Assembly: GCF_000963885.1 (NCBI RefSeq)
Contig: NZ_BALE01000003.1
Coordinates: forward strand, 1-64,000
DNA: 64,000 nt
From: Tanticharoenia sakaeratensis NBRC 103193
GTDB taxonomy: Bacteria; Pseudomonadota; Alphaproteobacteria; Acetobacterales; Acetobacteraceae
Direction: 5' to 3'
In this document: piece after piece, positions 17,486-26,633 of the stretch
Position numbering within the stretch: the stretch's first letter is position 1
Layout of the letters: every line of letters begins with the position of its first letter
Position numbers and translations under genes: made by a program
The notes under the pieces: model-generated
Told to the model about the DNA's origin: nothing
Databases searched by the model: none
Seen by the model: the letters and a program-made list of their open reading frames with translations, nothing else

Positions 17486-18284
17486 TCCGACGCTTGCCGA
17501 CACGATGCTGCGCAGCGACGCGCTGCCGCTTCGTCACGGGTTCTGCACCCGGCAGGGGGGTGTGTCGCAGGCTCCATTCGACAGCCTCAACTGCTCGCTG
17601 AACTCGCGTGACGATCCCGCAGCCGTGGCCGAAAACCGTGCGCGCGTCGCGGCGGCCATGGGCGTGGCACCGGATCGCCTCCTCGGCCTGACCCAGACCC
17701 ATAGCGCCGACGTGGTGACCATCCGGCGCGGCGGCGCGGTCCCGGCCTGGCAGCCGGGGCAGGGGCCGCGCGCCGATGCGCTCGTGAGCGACGATTCGCG
17801 CGTGGCATTGGGCATCATCACGGCGGATTGTGCGCCTGTGCTCTTCGCGGATGCAGCACATGGCGTGGTCGGTGCCGCCCATGCGGGCTGGCGTGGGGCC
17901 GCAACCGGCGTGCTGGAGGCGACCGTCGAGGCCATGGTGGCACTCGGCGCAGAACGGGCCGACATCGCGGCATGCGTGGGCCCGTGCATCGCACAGGCCG
18001 GGTATGAAGTCGGGCCCGACATGCGTGATGCGGTTCTGGCCGAGGATCCAAAGGCGGCTGCATTTTTTGTCGATGCCGATCGGCCTGGCCATTTCCGGTT
18101 CGATCTTGCGGGTTTTTGTGTCGCCCGTCTGGGCACGGCCGGTATCGCCGCGCGCGCTCTTGGCGTGGACACGCTGACTGACGTCCGCCGTTTCTACAGT
18201 CATCGACGCCGCACATTGGCGGGCGGCGGCGAAATCGGTCACCAGATCTCTGTCATCCGTGCAGCGGACCAAGATGCTTCCTGA
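17475..18284 (+). CDS. pgeF: Peptidoglycan editing factor PgeF (laccase-domain protein)
   Basis: The 269-residue YfiH/DUF152 family protein hydrolyses misincorporated amino acids in peptidoglycan precursors. Metal-site motifs are visible: TQTHSADVV, RADALVSDD, TADCAPVLFAD and AAHAGWRGAATGVL, giving the His/Cys/His set. An FYSHRR element is near the C-terminus. It overlaps lgt by 11 bp and is followed by a lipoprotein gene, so all three appear to be one transcription unit. Confidence 0.92.
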   Translation: MPSDPTLADTMLRSDALPLRHGFCTRQGGVSQAPFDSLNCSLNSRDDPAAVAENRARVAAAMGVAPDRLLGLTQTHSADVVTIRRGGAVPAWQPGQGPRADALVSDDSRVALGIITADCAPVLFADAAHGVVGAAHAGWRGAATGVLEATVEAMVALGAERADIAACVGPCIAQAGYEVGPDMRDAVLAEDPKAAAFFVDADRPGHFRFDLAGFCVARLGTAGIAARALGVDTLTDVRRFYSHRRRTLAGGGEIGHQISVIRAADQDAS

Positions 18285-18285
18285 C

Positions 18286-19227
18286 ATGTTCTCCCGCCTG
18301 TCGCGCATCGCGACGTTCGCACTGGCCGTGCCGCTCGCAGGCTGCCTCGATGTGCCGCACCCGTTTTCCGATCCGGGAGCCGAGGCCCGCAAACTGGCGC
18401 TGTCGCCGCCGCCCGCGCGTCTGGACGTGCCGGTGCCGCCCGAGTCCCTGCTCGACAACGCCCGTGCCGGGACCTGGGCACAGGCGATGACCAGGGCGCT
18501 TCTGGACCAGGGCGTTCCGGCCGTTGCCCAGCCCGTGCGACCGGGCGACTGGTGGCTGAAAATGAGCGCGGTCTCGACGGGCGGCCAGATCGTGCCGCGC
18601 TATGCGGTCATGACGCCTCAGGGCAAGCTGCGTGGCACACAGGATGGTGACCCGATCGCCGCACAAGCCTGGTCGGAGGGGACGACCACCGTCCTCGACG
18701 GATCGGCCCGCCAGGTGGCGCCGGCCCTGGTCTCGATGCTGACCGGCATTCAGGCCGACATGATGAACCATGATCCCCATTCGCTGATGCACCGGCCGGC
18801 CAAGATCTACTTCAAGGGCGTGAGCGGCGCACCGGGAGATGGCAACCACAGCCTGGCCAACGCCTTCGTGAACTCGATCCGCGATCCGCAGGACATCCTC
18901 CAGAACAGCGCGAAAAGCGCGGATTACACCGTCTATACGACCGTGCGGATGAGCCCGGCCCCGCAGGGCGCCAATGCGAACCCGCAGCAGCATATCGAGA
19001 TCGTCTGGCATGTCGCCGATCCGCACGGAACCGAGGCAGGGGCCGCGACGCAGCTGCATGATGTCGATGCGCATTCGCTTGATGGTGCCTGGGGAGAAAC
19101 TGCGGATGCGGCGGCCCAGGAAGCGGCAGCCGGCGTGCGCCAGATCATCACGAACTACTCCGGCCGGGCCAATGCGCCGCTGCCGCCTTCAGGCGCGCCC
19201 AGGCCTGCCGCACCTTCGGCGGGCTGA
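18286..19227 (+). CDS. Putative lipoprotein of unknown function
   Basis: The 313-residue protein begins with a lipoprotein signal: a basic start, a hydrophobic core and lipobox LAGC near residue 20. I recognise no catalytic motif. The middle contains VPRYAVMTPQGKLRGTQDGDP and a region that could be two repeated alpha/beta halves; the C-terminus is Pro/Ala-rich (PLPPSGAPRP). The ATG lies one base after the pgeF stop; in-frame starts at 18274 and 18259 overlap pgeF. Context with lgt and pgeF suggests an envelope role, but that is inference only. Confidence 0.7.
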   Translation: MFSRLSRIATFALAVPLAGCLDVPHPFSDPGAEARKLALSPPPARLDVPVPPESLLDNARAGTWAQAMTRALLDQGVPAVAQPVRPGDWWLKMSAVSTGGQIVPRYAVMTPQGKLRGTQDGDPIAAQAWSEGTTTVLDGSARQVAPALVSMLTGIQADMMNHDPHSLMHRPAKIYFKGVSGAPGDGNHSLANAFVNSIRDPQDILQNSAKSADYTVYTTVRMSPAPQGANANPQQHIEIVWHVADPHGTEAGAATQLHDVDAHSLDGAWGETADAAAQEAAAGVRQIITNYSGRANAPLPPSGAPRPAAPSAG

Positions 19228-19458
19228 GGGCGCACCGGACTCCGGACAGCGTGTGATCGATGCAGGGCAGCGGCCCCGGCCATCCGGCGCGGGCCGGTCA
19301 TACGTGGTATTTTCCACGATCCTCGGTGCGGCTACTGCCGGGATGCGACTTTGACCGGATGACTTTGGCGGCCGAGATTGCTAGAAGGCCGCACGCAACC
19401 GTTGCGCGGGGCAATCTTTCCCTCATGCCCTGCGCGGATATCCGGTCCGGAGTCTTGC

Positions 19459-20391
19459 ATGAAGATCGTCGCCTGTAACAGCAACCTGCCCCTCGCGCAG
19501 GCCGTGGCGGAGGAGCTCCACCTCCCGCTGTGCAAGGTCACCGTCCGCCGGTTCGCCGATGCCGAGGTGTTCGTCGAAATTCACGAGAACGTGCGTGGCG
19601 AGGATGTCTTCGTCATCCAGAGCACCTGCTCCCCCACGAACGACAACCTCATGGAACTGCTCATCATGCTCGATGCGCTGCGCCGTGGGTCGGCGCGTCG
19701 TATCACGGCGGTGATGCCGTATTTCGGTTATGCCCGGCAGGACCGCAAATCCGGCCCCCGGACACCGATCAGTGCGAAGCTGGTTGCCAATCTTCTGGTC
19801 GAGGCCGGAGCGAACCGGATCCTGACGATGGATCTGCACGCGATGCAGATTCAGGGCTTCTTCGACATCCCCGTGGACAATCTCTACGCAGCGCCGCTGT
19901 TCGTGCGTGACATCCGCGCCCGTCTGCCGGGTGAGAGCCTGATGATCGTCTCGCCCGACGTGGGCGGCGTGGTGCGTGCCCGCCAGCTCGCGCAAAGGCT
20001 GAACACCGATCTCGCCATCATCGACAAGCGGCGTGAGCGGGCGGGCGTATCCGAGGTCATGAATGTAATTGGCGATGTCTCGGGACGGCATTGCGTGCTG
20101 GTGGACGACATCGTGGATTCCGGCGGCTCCCTGGTGAATGCGGCGGAAGCGTTGATCAGACGCGGTGCCGCGATGGTGGAAGCCTACGTGACCCATGGCG
20201 TCCTGACCGGCACGGCCGTCGAACGGATCGGCGCGTCTCCGATCACCATGCTGACCCTGACCGACAGCATCGCCAAGACGGAAGCCGTCCGCGCGGCGCA
20301 CAACATCCGACAGATCAGCATCGCGAACCTGCTGGCCCGCGCCATGAGCGCGGTGGCCGACGAAAGCTCGGTTTCCTCGCTGTTCGACTGA
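19459..20391 (+). CDS. prs: Ribose-phosphate pyrophosphokinase
   Basis: Prs makes PRPP from ribose 5-phosphate and ATP for nucleotide, His and Trp synthesis. The 310-residue enzyme has the [17 protein letters not shown] flexible-loop region, [18 protein letters not shown], and the PRPP-binding loop [13 protein letters not shown]. Length is normal. ATG 19459 has GGAG at 7 bases; an in-frame start at 19378 would add a non-family leader. Upstream of it is about 230 bp without a gene. Confidence 0.95.
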   Translation: MKIVACNSNLPLAQAVAEELHLPLCKVTVRRFADAEVFVEIHENVRGEDVFVIQSTCSPTNDNLMELLIMLDALRRGSARRITAVMPYFGYARQDRKSGPRTPISAKLVANLLVEAGANRILTMDLHAMQIQGFFDIPVDNLYAAPLFVRDIRARLPGESLMIVSPDVGGVVRARQLAQRLNTDLAIIDKRRERAGVSEVMNVIGDVSGRHCVLVDDIVDSGGSLVNAAEALIRRGAAMVEAYVTHGVLTGTAVERIGASPITMLTLTDSIAKTEAVRAAHNIRQISIANLLARAMSAVADESSVSSLFD

Positions 20392-20502
20392 CGGCTGCCT
20401 GCGAAAGGGCGTCGTCCGGTCGTGGTCATATGCGAGCCGGTGCTGCCGGAGCGAAAATCCCAAGGAAGGCGCCGATTTTTCTCGAAAACTGGACCGTCCC
20501 TC

Positions 20503-21618
20503 ATGAAGGCTGACTGCTTCCGCGAGATTCCCGTCACCCGGGAGCCCGTATTCGAGACCCCGGACGACGAAAAAGCCTATTGGCAGGCGAATCCGGACGT
20601 AGCCTCTTGTGGATTGCCCGCAGCACAGCATTACCGTGAGCATGGCCGGCACGAAGGTCGCCTGCAGGCGATCAATCAGGAACAGGTCGCCGAACTTCGT
20701 GAAAGGAAGCTCCGGAAAATTGCGTTCAGGGAGCAGCCCGTCACGCCCCGGCATCACGGAGCAGCCGCCAACTTCATTACGGACGCTATCCGGCAGGAAT
20801 TTCATATCCCGCCGTTCCCGCCGATCTCGGCCCATAATTATGGCGGATATATATCGGGATTGCAGAAGGAGCATCCAGACTGGATGTTCCTGGACGTAGG
20901 TGCCGGCCTGCGGGACACCGTCAGCGACAGCATGGTGAACGCCGATATCTTCGATGCGCTCAGCACGGATGTCGTGTGTGTGGGGGAAAAACTGCCGTTC
21001 GAAGATGCGCAGTTCGACTTCGTATTATGTGCCGCGACACTGGAACATACGAAACGTCCTTGGGAAGTTGCGGCCGAGATCTGCCGTGTTCTGAAACCCG
21101 GTGGCATCGTGCGGATCGACTATCCGTTCCTGCAGCCCGTGCACGGATATCCATCGCATTATTTCAACGCGACTCCGGAAGGCAGTATCAGCCTTTTCGA
21201 GAAATGGTGTGAACTGCGCTACAGTATTGTGGAAAAGCATTTCCATCCCGTGCATTCGCTCCGATGGATGCTGAAGGAATGGAAGAACGGGTTGCCGAAT
21301 GCGGCCGGGGACCGCTTCGGCGGCATGACCGTGAATGATTTCCTGAGCGGCGACATCTCGCATCTGCTGATGCAGGATGTCTGCACCGATCTGGATCCCG
21401 CCGTCGAAAAGGTGATCTGCTCGGGCACGACGCTGGAGGCGGTGAAGAAGTCCGGCGATCATTATTATGCCAGCGAGAGGGAAGAGCGCCTGGCCGAGGT
21501 GGCGCAACAGCGTGCACGGGACATCGACACCATCAGGTCGTCCACGTCGTGGAAAATCACGGCACCTCTGCGTGCCGCCATTGCGGCAATGCGGGCGATC
21601 CGTTCGCGAAAACACTGA
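20503..21618 (+). CDS. Class I SAM-dependent methyltransferase, glycan-synthesis type
   Basis: A 371-residue protein with a methyltransferase type 11 core: motif I FLDVGAGLRD, then EKLPFEDAQFDFVLCAATLEHTK and RVLKPGGIVRIDYPF. The N-terminus has a short DUF-like YWQANPDVA...YREHGRHEGR segment found in sugar-transfer proteins, and the C-terminus ends in a STSWKITAPLRAA tail common in surface-polysaccharide glycosyltransferases. It probably methylates a glycan. The gene is richer in A/T and in CAT/AAA/TAT codons than its neighbours, which may reflect transfer. Start ATG 20503 lacks a strong ribosome site. Confidence 0.78.
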   Translation: MKADCFREIPVTREPVFETPDDEKAYWQANPDVASCGLPAAQHYREHGRHEGRLQAINQEQVAELRERKLRKIAFREQPVTPRHHGAAANFITDAIRQEFHIPPFPPISAHNYGGYISGLQKEHPDWMFLDVGAGLRDTVSDSMVNADIFDALSTDVVCVGEKLPFEDAQFDFVLCAATLEHTKRPWEVAAEICRVLKPGGIVRIDYPFLQPVHGYPSHYFNATPEGSISLFEKWCELRYSIVEKHFHPVHSLRWMLKEWKNGLPNAAGDRFGGMTVNDFLSGDISHLLMQDVCTDLDPAVEKVICSGTTLEAVKKSGDHYYASEREERLAEVAQQRARDIDTIRSSTSWKITAPLRAAIAAMRAIRSRKH

Positions 21619-21787
21619 AATCGCATTTATGCGCCCGGGTTCTGCAGGGCTCTGGACGCGGTGCGGCGGGGCGCTCCTCTCGGCATGAGTCGACCCGGGT
21701 GCGAGGCCGGCCAGGCAGTGCCCTCGCGTTGACCATCTGGGCCTGCTCCCTTTATGCCGGAGGCGACTGATCAACGAGGGACGGCAC

Positions 21788-22384
21788 ATGGCGCAGCTTC
21801 TGGCAAAGCCTTACTGGTATCTTCGCCACGGCGAGACCGACTGGAACAAGCAGGGGCTGAGCCAGGGGCGGACGGACATCGCACTGAACGAGACGGGGCT
21901 GGCCCAGGCCAGGAGCGCGGGCCTGCTTCTGGCGGAGCACTGGCGCGACGGGGCATTGCCCATCGCGCGGATTGTCTCCTCGCCGCTCTCCCGCGCTCTG
22001 GTGACGGCGGAAATCGCGCGCGATCAGATTGCAGCTCATGGTGGCCCCAGACTCGAGATCACGACAGACAGGGATCTTCAGGAAGTCTGTTTCGGCGAGC
22101 AGGAAGGCGAGCCGATGGGCAGCTGGTACGATCCGTGGATCGCAGGCGAGATGACTCCGGAGGGCGGCGAGAGCTTCGCCGAATTGCGTGATCGCGGCAC
22201 CGCGGCGCTGAACCGCGCGCTGGCGGGCGAGGGTGTGCCGCTGGTTGTTTGCCATGGTGCCATGTTCCGCGCGCTGCGTTCGGCTATGGGGCTGCCCGCC
22301 AATGTGCGTCTCGCCAATGCCGCGCCGTTGCGCGTCACGCCGCCCGAAAACGGCCGGGGCTGGGAGATCGAAACCTTCTCCTGA
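21788..22384 (+). CDS. Histidine phosphatase (phosphoglycerate mutase-like) family protein
   Basis: The 198-residue protein has the catalytic [11 protein letters not shown] motif at residues 14-24, an [14 protein letters not shown] helix and the second catalytic His in [11 protein letters not shown]. GpmB-like phosphatases act on small phosphate esters, and the substrate cannot be told from sequence. The start ATG 21788 has a weak site. It is 87 bp upstream of rplY, on the same strand. Confidence 0.85.
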   Translation: MAQLLAKPYWYLRHGETDWNKQGLSQGRTDIALNETGLAQARSAGLLLAEHWRDGALPIARIVSSPLSRALVTAEIARDQIAAHGGPRLEITTDRDLQEVCFGEQEGEPMGSWYDPWIAGEMTPEGGESFAELRDRGTAALNRALAGEGVPLVVCHGAMFRALRSAMGLPANVRLANAAPLRVTPPENGRGWEIETFS

Positions 22385-22423
22385 CTTGCGTTTGGCCTGC
22401 GTTTCCGCTAAGGCGCGCCCTTC

Positions 22424-22449
22424 GCGCAGGCACCCCTGGAGGCCTGCGC
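22424..22449 (+). other. Hairpin upstream of rplY
   Basis: An 8-bp GC-rich inverted repeat (22424-22431 with 22442-22449) lies just before the rplY ribosome site. It may be a terminator for the phosphatase gene or a leader structure; there is no T-tract. Confidence 0.35.
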
Positions 22450-22470
22450 CGAACCAATCAGGAGCATACC

Positions 22471-23124
22471 GTGGCTAGTTTGACGACTCTCGAAGTCTCT
22501 TCGCGCGCGAAGGCTGGTAAGGGGGCAGCGCGCGCAACGAGACGTGCGGGTCTGGTTCCCGCCGTGATCTACGGCGCGAAGCAGGAACCCACCCTCATCT
22601 CGCTCGACCCGCGCCTCATCCACAAGGAGATGGTGCGTGGCGGCTGGAGCTCGCGCCTCTACGAACTCGGCACCGAAGGCGGCACGACGCGCGCGCTGAT
22701 GCGTGACGTGCAGCTGCATCCGGTCTCGGACGCACCGGTGCATGTCGACTTCCAGCGCCTCGCGCCGGGCGAGAAGGTGCACGTCACCGTCTCGATCGCC
22801 TTCACGGGCGAAGAGAGCGCGCCGGGCATCAAGCGTGGCGGCGTGCTGAACGTCATCCGTCACTCGGTCGACGTCATGGTGGATGCGGAGCACATTCCGG
22901 AGTCATTCACGGTCGACCTTTCGTCGCTCGACATCCATGACAACGTGCGTTGGGACGATCTGAAGGGCACGGAGCACGCAACGCCCGTCCTGCAGATCCC
23001 GAACTTCGTCGTGGCCACCGTCGCGCCGCCGACGGTCGATGCCGAGATGGAAGCCGAGGCCGCTGCCAAGGCCGCTGCCGCCGCCGAGGCTGCCGCCGCC
23101 AAGCCGGGCGCCAAGAAGAAGTAA
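22471..23124 (+). CDS. rplY: 50S ribosomal protein L25/general stress protein Ctc
   Basis: The 217-residue protein is the long CTC form of L25, which binds 5S rRNA. It shows [19 protein letters not shown] at the N-terminus and the HVDFQRL and [11 protein letters not shown] segments of the C-terminal TL5 domain. The tail is Ala/Lys-rich ([17 protein letters not shown]), usual in alphaproteobacteria. GTG 22471 has GGAG at 6 bases. It begins the conserved set rplY-pth-ychF. Confidence 0.94.
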   Translation: MASLTTLEVSSRAKAGKGAARATRRAGLVPAVIYGAKQEPTLISLDPRLIHKEMVRGGWSSRLYELGTEGGTTRALMRDVQLHPVSDAPVHVDFQRLAPGEKVHVTVSIAFTGEESAPGIKRGGVLNVIRHSVDVMVDAEHIPESFTVDLSSLDIHDNVRWDDLKGTEHATPVLQIPNFVVATVAPPTVDAEMEAEAAAKAAAAAEAAAAKPGAKKK

Positions 23125-23133
23125 GGTGCGTGG

Positions 23134-23168
23134 TCCTGCTGCCGGTGCTTCGTGTGCCGGCGGCAGGG
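23134..23168 (+). terminator. GC-rich hairpin after rplY
   Basis: A stem of about 14 bp including G-U pairs surrounds a TTCGT loop between rplY and pth. There is no T-tract, so it may attenuate rather than stop transcription into pth. Confidence 0.5.
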
Positions 23169-23197
23169 TCTGCCCGATTTGCACGAAAGACCGCTGA

Positions 23198-23776
23198 ATG
23201 TTGCTCTGGACCGGCCTTGGCAATCCCGAGCCGGGAATGAGTCGCCAGCGGCATAATATCGGCTTCATGGCCGTCGATCGCATTGCCGAGCGCTATCGGT
23301 TCTCGCCTTGGCGCAAGCGCTTCAAGGGCGAGACGGCCGAAGGCACGATCGACGGTCACAAGGTCCTGCTGCTCAAGCCGATGACGTATATGAACGCATC
23401 CGGCGACGCCGTTCAGCAGGCCGTCCGCTTCTACAGGATCGACACCGGCGACATCGTGGCGTTCCACGACGAGCTGGATCTCGCGCCCGGTCGTGTCCGC
23501 GTCAAGCGCGGCGGCGGGGCTGCGGGTCACAACGGATTGCGGTCGATGGACCGGCAGCTGGGTACGCCCGACTATTGGCGCGTGCGTCTCGGGATCGGCC
23601 ATCCAGGCCACAAGGACCGGGTGACCGGCCATGTGCTGGGTGATTTTGCAAAGGCCGAACAGGCCGATCTCGATCAATTGCTGGACGCCGTGGCCGATGC
23701 CGCACCGCTGCTGGCCGCGGGCCAGCCCGAACCATACATGACGAAAATAGCTTTGCTGCTCGGGGAGACGCGCTGA
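23198..23776 (+). CDS. pth: Peptidyl-tRNA hydrolase
   Basis: Pth recycles peptidyl-tRNA released from stalled ribosomes. The 192-residue enzyme has GLGNPEPGMSRQRHNIGFMAVD with the catalytic His, the MTYMNASGDAV element, the FHDELDLAPGRVRVKRGGGAAGHNG core split here by normal family residues, and the RLGIGHP motif. The stop overlaps the ychF start by one base (TGATG), so the two are translated in tandem. Confidence 0.95.
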   Translation: MLLWTGLGNPEPGMSRQRHNIGFMAVDRIAERYRFSPWRKRFKGETAEGTIDGHKVLLLKPMTYMNASGDAVQQAVRFYRIDTGDIVAFHDELDLAPGRVRVKRGGGAAGHNGLRSMDRQLGTPDYWRVRLGIGHPGHKDRVTGHVLGDFAKAEQADLDQLLDAVADAAPLLAAGQPEPYMTKIALLLGETR

Positions 23777-24870
23777 TGGGTTTCAACTGCGGGATCGTCG
23801 GCCTGCCGAATGTCGGCAAGTCCACGTTGTTCAATGCGCTCACCGAGACGGCGGCCGCACAGGCCGCCAATTATCCGTTCTGCACGATCGAGCCCAATGT
23901 CGGCCGCGTCGCGGTGCCGGACGCGCGTCTCGATACGCTGGCCCGGATCGGCAAGTCGCAGAAGACGGTGCCGACCAGTCTCGAATTCGTCGATATCGCG
24001 GGCCTCGTGCGCGGCGCCTCGCGCGGGGAGGGCCTGGGCAACCAGTTCCTCGGCAATATCCGTGAGGTCGATGCGATCATCCACGTCCTGCGCTGCTTCG
24101 AGGATGGCGACATCACCCATGTCGAAGGCAGTGTCGATCCGGTGCGCGATGCGGAGATCATCGAGACCGAGCTGATGCTGGCCGATCTGGAATCGCTGGA
24201 AAAGCGGGAGCCGCAGCTTACCAAGCGTGCGCGCGGCAACGACCGCGAGGCGCAAGCGCAACTGGCGCTGATCGGACCGATCATGGAGGCCCTTCGCGAA
24301 GGGCGTCCGGCGCGTACCGGCGTGCCGAAGGGCGAAGAGAAGGCCGCCGAACGCCTGCAGCTCATGACCACCAAGCCGGTGCTCTATGTCTGCAACGTCG
24401 AGGAAGCATCGGCGGCGACCGGCAATGCGCATTCGGAGGCCGTTCGCCGCCGTGCGGAAGCGGAAGGGGCCGGTGTCGTCGTCGTGTCTGCGGCGATCGA
24501 GGCGGAAGTCAGCCAGCTGCCGCAGGAAGACCGTGCCGAGTTTCTCGACGGTCTCGGCCTGTCCGACAGCGGACTCGATCGCGTCATTGCGGCGGGCTAT
24601 CGCCTGCTGGGCCTGCGCACTTACTTCACAGTGGGTCCGAAGGAAGCGCGCGCCTGGACCATCATTGCCGGCACGAAGGCGCCGCAGGCGGCGGCTGTCA
24701 TTCACAACGATTTCGAGCGCGGCTTCATTGCCTGCGAAACCATCGCGTTCGACGATTACGTCGCCTGCGAGGGCGAGGCCCGGGCGAAGGAAACCGGCAA
24801 GCTGCGCATCGAAGGCAAGGAATACGTGGTGCAGGACGGTGACGTGCTGCTGTTCCGCTTCAACGTCTGA
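23776..24870 (+). CDS. ychF: Redox-regulated ATPase YchF (OLA1-like)
   Basis: The 364-residue P-loop protein is an Obg-family member that prefers ATP. Motifs are G1 GLPNVGKSTLFNAL, the NYPFCTIEPNVG switch I, the DIAGLVRGAS switch II, and a C-terminal TGS domain ending LLFRFNV. A coiled-coil insertion carries EKREPQLTKRARG. YchF binds ribosomes and modulates translation and oxidative stress responses. The pair pth-ychF is conserved in many bacteria. Confidence 0.96.
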   Translation: MGFNCGIVGLPNVGKSTLFNALTETAAAQAANYPFCTIEPNVGRVAVPDARLDTLARIGKSQKTVPTSLEFVDIAGLVRGASRGEGLGNQFLGNIREVDAIIHVLRCFEDGDITHVEGSVDPVRDAEIIETELMLADLESLEKREPQLTKRARGNDREAQAQLALIGPIMEALREGRPARTGVPKGEEKAAERLQLMTTKPVLYVCNVEEASAATGNAHSEAVRRRAEAEGAGVVVVSAAIEAEVSQLPQEDRAEFLDGLGLSDSGLDRVIAAGYRLLGLRTYFTVGPKEARAWTIIAGTKAPQAAAVIHNDFERGFIACETIAFDDYVACEGEARAKETGKLRIEGKEYVVQDGDVLLFRFNV

Positions 24871-24876
24871 TCTGTC

Positions 24877-24899
24877 GTCCGGCCTGAAGCCAGCCGGAC
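24877..24899. terminator. Small hairpin between convergent ychF and 24909 gene
   Basis: A 7-bp GC-rich stem (24877-24883 with 24893-24899) and 9-base loop lie between two tail-to-tail genes. Its position suits a shared terminator, although no T-tract follows. Confidence 0.4.
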
Positions 24900-24908
24900 A
24901 CGGCGCCG

Positions 24909-25307
24909 TCACATGAGCGACGCCGGGTTGCGGGACCCGGCTTCGCGTGTCCTCCGTGCTGCGGCCTTTGCCGGTGCGCGGAGGACTTCGACCCGTGCAT
25001 TGTCATGCGGCAGGGGTGCTCCGTGTTCGGCTGCATAGTGTTCGGCGAATACCTGACGTTCCAGCCGCTCGCAATAATCGAGATAGCGGATCAGGGCACC
25101 CTCGGCTCGGGGCGTCGGCCCATGAACGCGCTTGTAGTGTTGCCAGAGGATGAGGACGTTGACCGACCAGGCATCGTAGGCGTGTTCGGTCACGCGCTTT
25201 CGGACGCGTGGCGGAAGCTGATCGAAAGCGTCCCACGCATTGCCCTCGTAATGGCGCCATACCTGATGGCGCAACGTGCGTTCGTTCGATCTGTCGTGGG
25301 CAGCCAT
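24909..25307 (-). CDS. Small basic protein of unknown function
   Basis: This 132-residue protein is not one I can name. It is helical, with aromatic-rich HQVWRHYEGNAWDAFDQLPP and AYDAWSVNVLILWQHY stretches, and ends in an Ala/Arg-rich tail (APAKAAARRTREAG). It has no signal peptide, membrane helix or metal motif. Similar short proteins with an LPPRVR turn occur in alphaproteobacteria as uncharacterised families. The start at ATG 25307 is a choice; the frame is open upstream. It is convergent with ychF. Confidence 0.55.
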   Translation of the reverse strand: MAAHDRSNERTLRHQVWRHYEGNAWDAFDQLPPRVRKRVTEHAYDAWSVNVLILWQHYKRVHGPTPRAEGALIRYLDYCERLERQVFAEHYAAEHGAPLPHDNARVEVLRAPAKAAARRTREAGSRNPASLM

Positions 25308-25478
25308 GCTGCTCTGCTTCTCCAGGACGGCGGTGTCGCGCCGAATGCGGCAGGCGCGGTCCAACAAGAAGAACGTTATAACATAGCACACAGAGGGCAG
25401 GAACCCGATGCGGACAGTTCGGCGTGATGGCGCTCGAGACGGGTCGCGCCCTGCTGCCGGACGAGTTAGCATCCTGCC

Positions 25479-26618
25479 ATGCGCAAGATCCTGATCGCCT
25501 GCGACAGCTTCAAGGAAAGTCTCTCGGCCTTCGAGGTCAACGCGGCCATAGAAGACGGCTTTCGTCACGTCTTTCCCGACGCCCGTTACGTGCTGCTGCC
25601 GATGGCGGACGGGGGCGAGGGGACGGCCGCCATCCTGTCCCGCACGACGGGCGGCATGCTGCACACGCGATCCGTCAGGGGGCCACTGGGCGCACCCGTC
25701 GCCGCGCATTTCGGCGTACTGGGAGACGGACGCACGGCGGTCGTGGAACTCGCGGAAGCGGCGGGCCTTGCGTTGATCCCTGAGGTCGCTCGCGATCCGC
25801 TGCTGGCTTCGACATATGGGGTGGGCGAACTGATCAGCGCGGCGCTCGATCTCGGGTGCAATCGGATCATCCTGGCACTCGGCGGCAGCGCCACGAACGA
25901 CGGGGGCGCTGGCATGGCCCAGGCGCTCGGCATTCGCTTTCATGATGCGGACGTCGTCGATCTTGCCCCGGGCGGCGTTCACCTGGCGACGTTGGCCGCG
26001 GTTGATCTCGAAACGCGCGACCGCCGTCTCGATGACGCCGTCATCGAAATCGCCTGTGATGTGCACAATCCACTTTGTGGCCCCGATGGCGCATCCGCAA
26101 TCTTCGGCCCGCAGAAAGGCGCTACACCTGCGATGGTGAGAATGCTGGATGACGCGTTGATGCGTTTCTCCACGTGCCTTGAGACCGCGACCGGAGTGAA
26201 TGTGCGGGATATGCCCGGCGGCGGTGCCGCAGGCGGCGCGGGTGCCGGAGGTGTTGCGTTACTGGGCGGTCGACTGCGGGCCGGAGTGGACATCGTGGCC
26301 GACACACTTGGCCTCGATGCACTACTGGACGGTGTGGACCTTGTCATCACGGGCGAAGGGCGACTGGATCATCAGACGATCCGCGGCAAGGTGCCGGTCG
26401 GGGTCGCGCGCCGGGCCAAGTCGCGCGGCATTCCGGTGATTGCGATTGCAGGTTCGCTGGGAACGGGATGCGATGAGGTGCATGCCCATGGGATCGACGC
26501 CGTGTTCGACGTCGTCCCGCGACCCGGAACGCTGGCCGATGCGCTGCGGGATGCGCGCGACAATCTCACGCGCACGGCCCGAAACGTGGCCGCGACCCTG
26601 GCAATCGGCGGCCGCTGA
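25479..26618 (+). CDS. Glycerate kinase (GarK/GlxK family)
   Basis: The 379-residue enzyme phosphorylates D-glycerate with ATP, giving 2-phosphoglycerate in this family. Signature segments are IACDSFKESLSAFEV at the N-terminus, MADGGEGT, the ALGGSATNDGGAGMAQALG loop, and VITGEGRLDHQT. Length matches the family. Its context with a serine/threonine dehydratase and an SDR hints at three-carbon acid use, but the genes are on opposite strands. The tail converges on the SDR gene 15 bp away. Confidence 0.9.
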   Translation: MRKILIACDSFKESLSAFEVNAAIEDGFRHVFPDARYVLLPMADGGEGTAAILSRTTGGMLHTRSVRGPLGAPVAAHFGVLGDGRTAVVELAEAAGLALIPEVARDPLLASTYGVGELISAALDLGCNRIILALGGSATNDGGAGMAQALGIRFHDADVVDLAPGGVHLATLAAVDLETRDRRLDDAVIEIACDVHNPLCGPDGASAIFGPQKGATPAMVRMLDDALMRFSTCLETATGVNVRDMPGGGAAGGAGAGGVALLGGRLRAGVDIVADTLGLDALLDGVDLVITGEGRLDHQTIRGKVPVGVARRAKSRGIPVIAIAGSLGTGCDEVHAHGIDAVFDVVPRPGTLADALRDARDNLTRTARNVAATLAIGGR

Positions 26619-26633
26619 TCGATCGTTGACCGA

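Noticed and set aside
19423-20874. 483-codon minus-strand frame across prs
   Set aside because: Antisense to prs and to the start of the methyltransferase; no family features.
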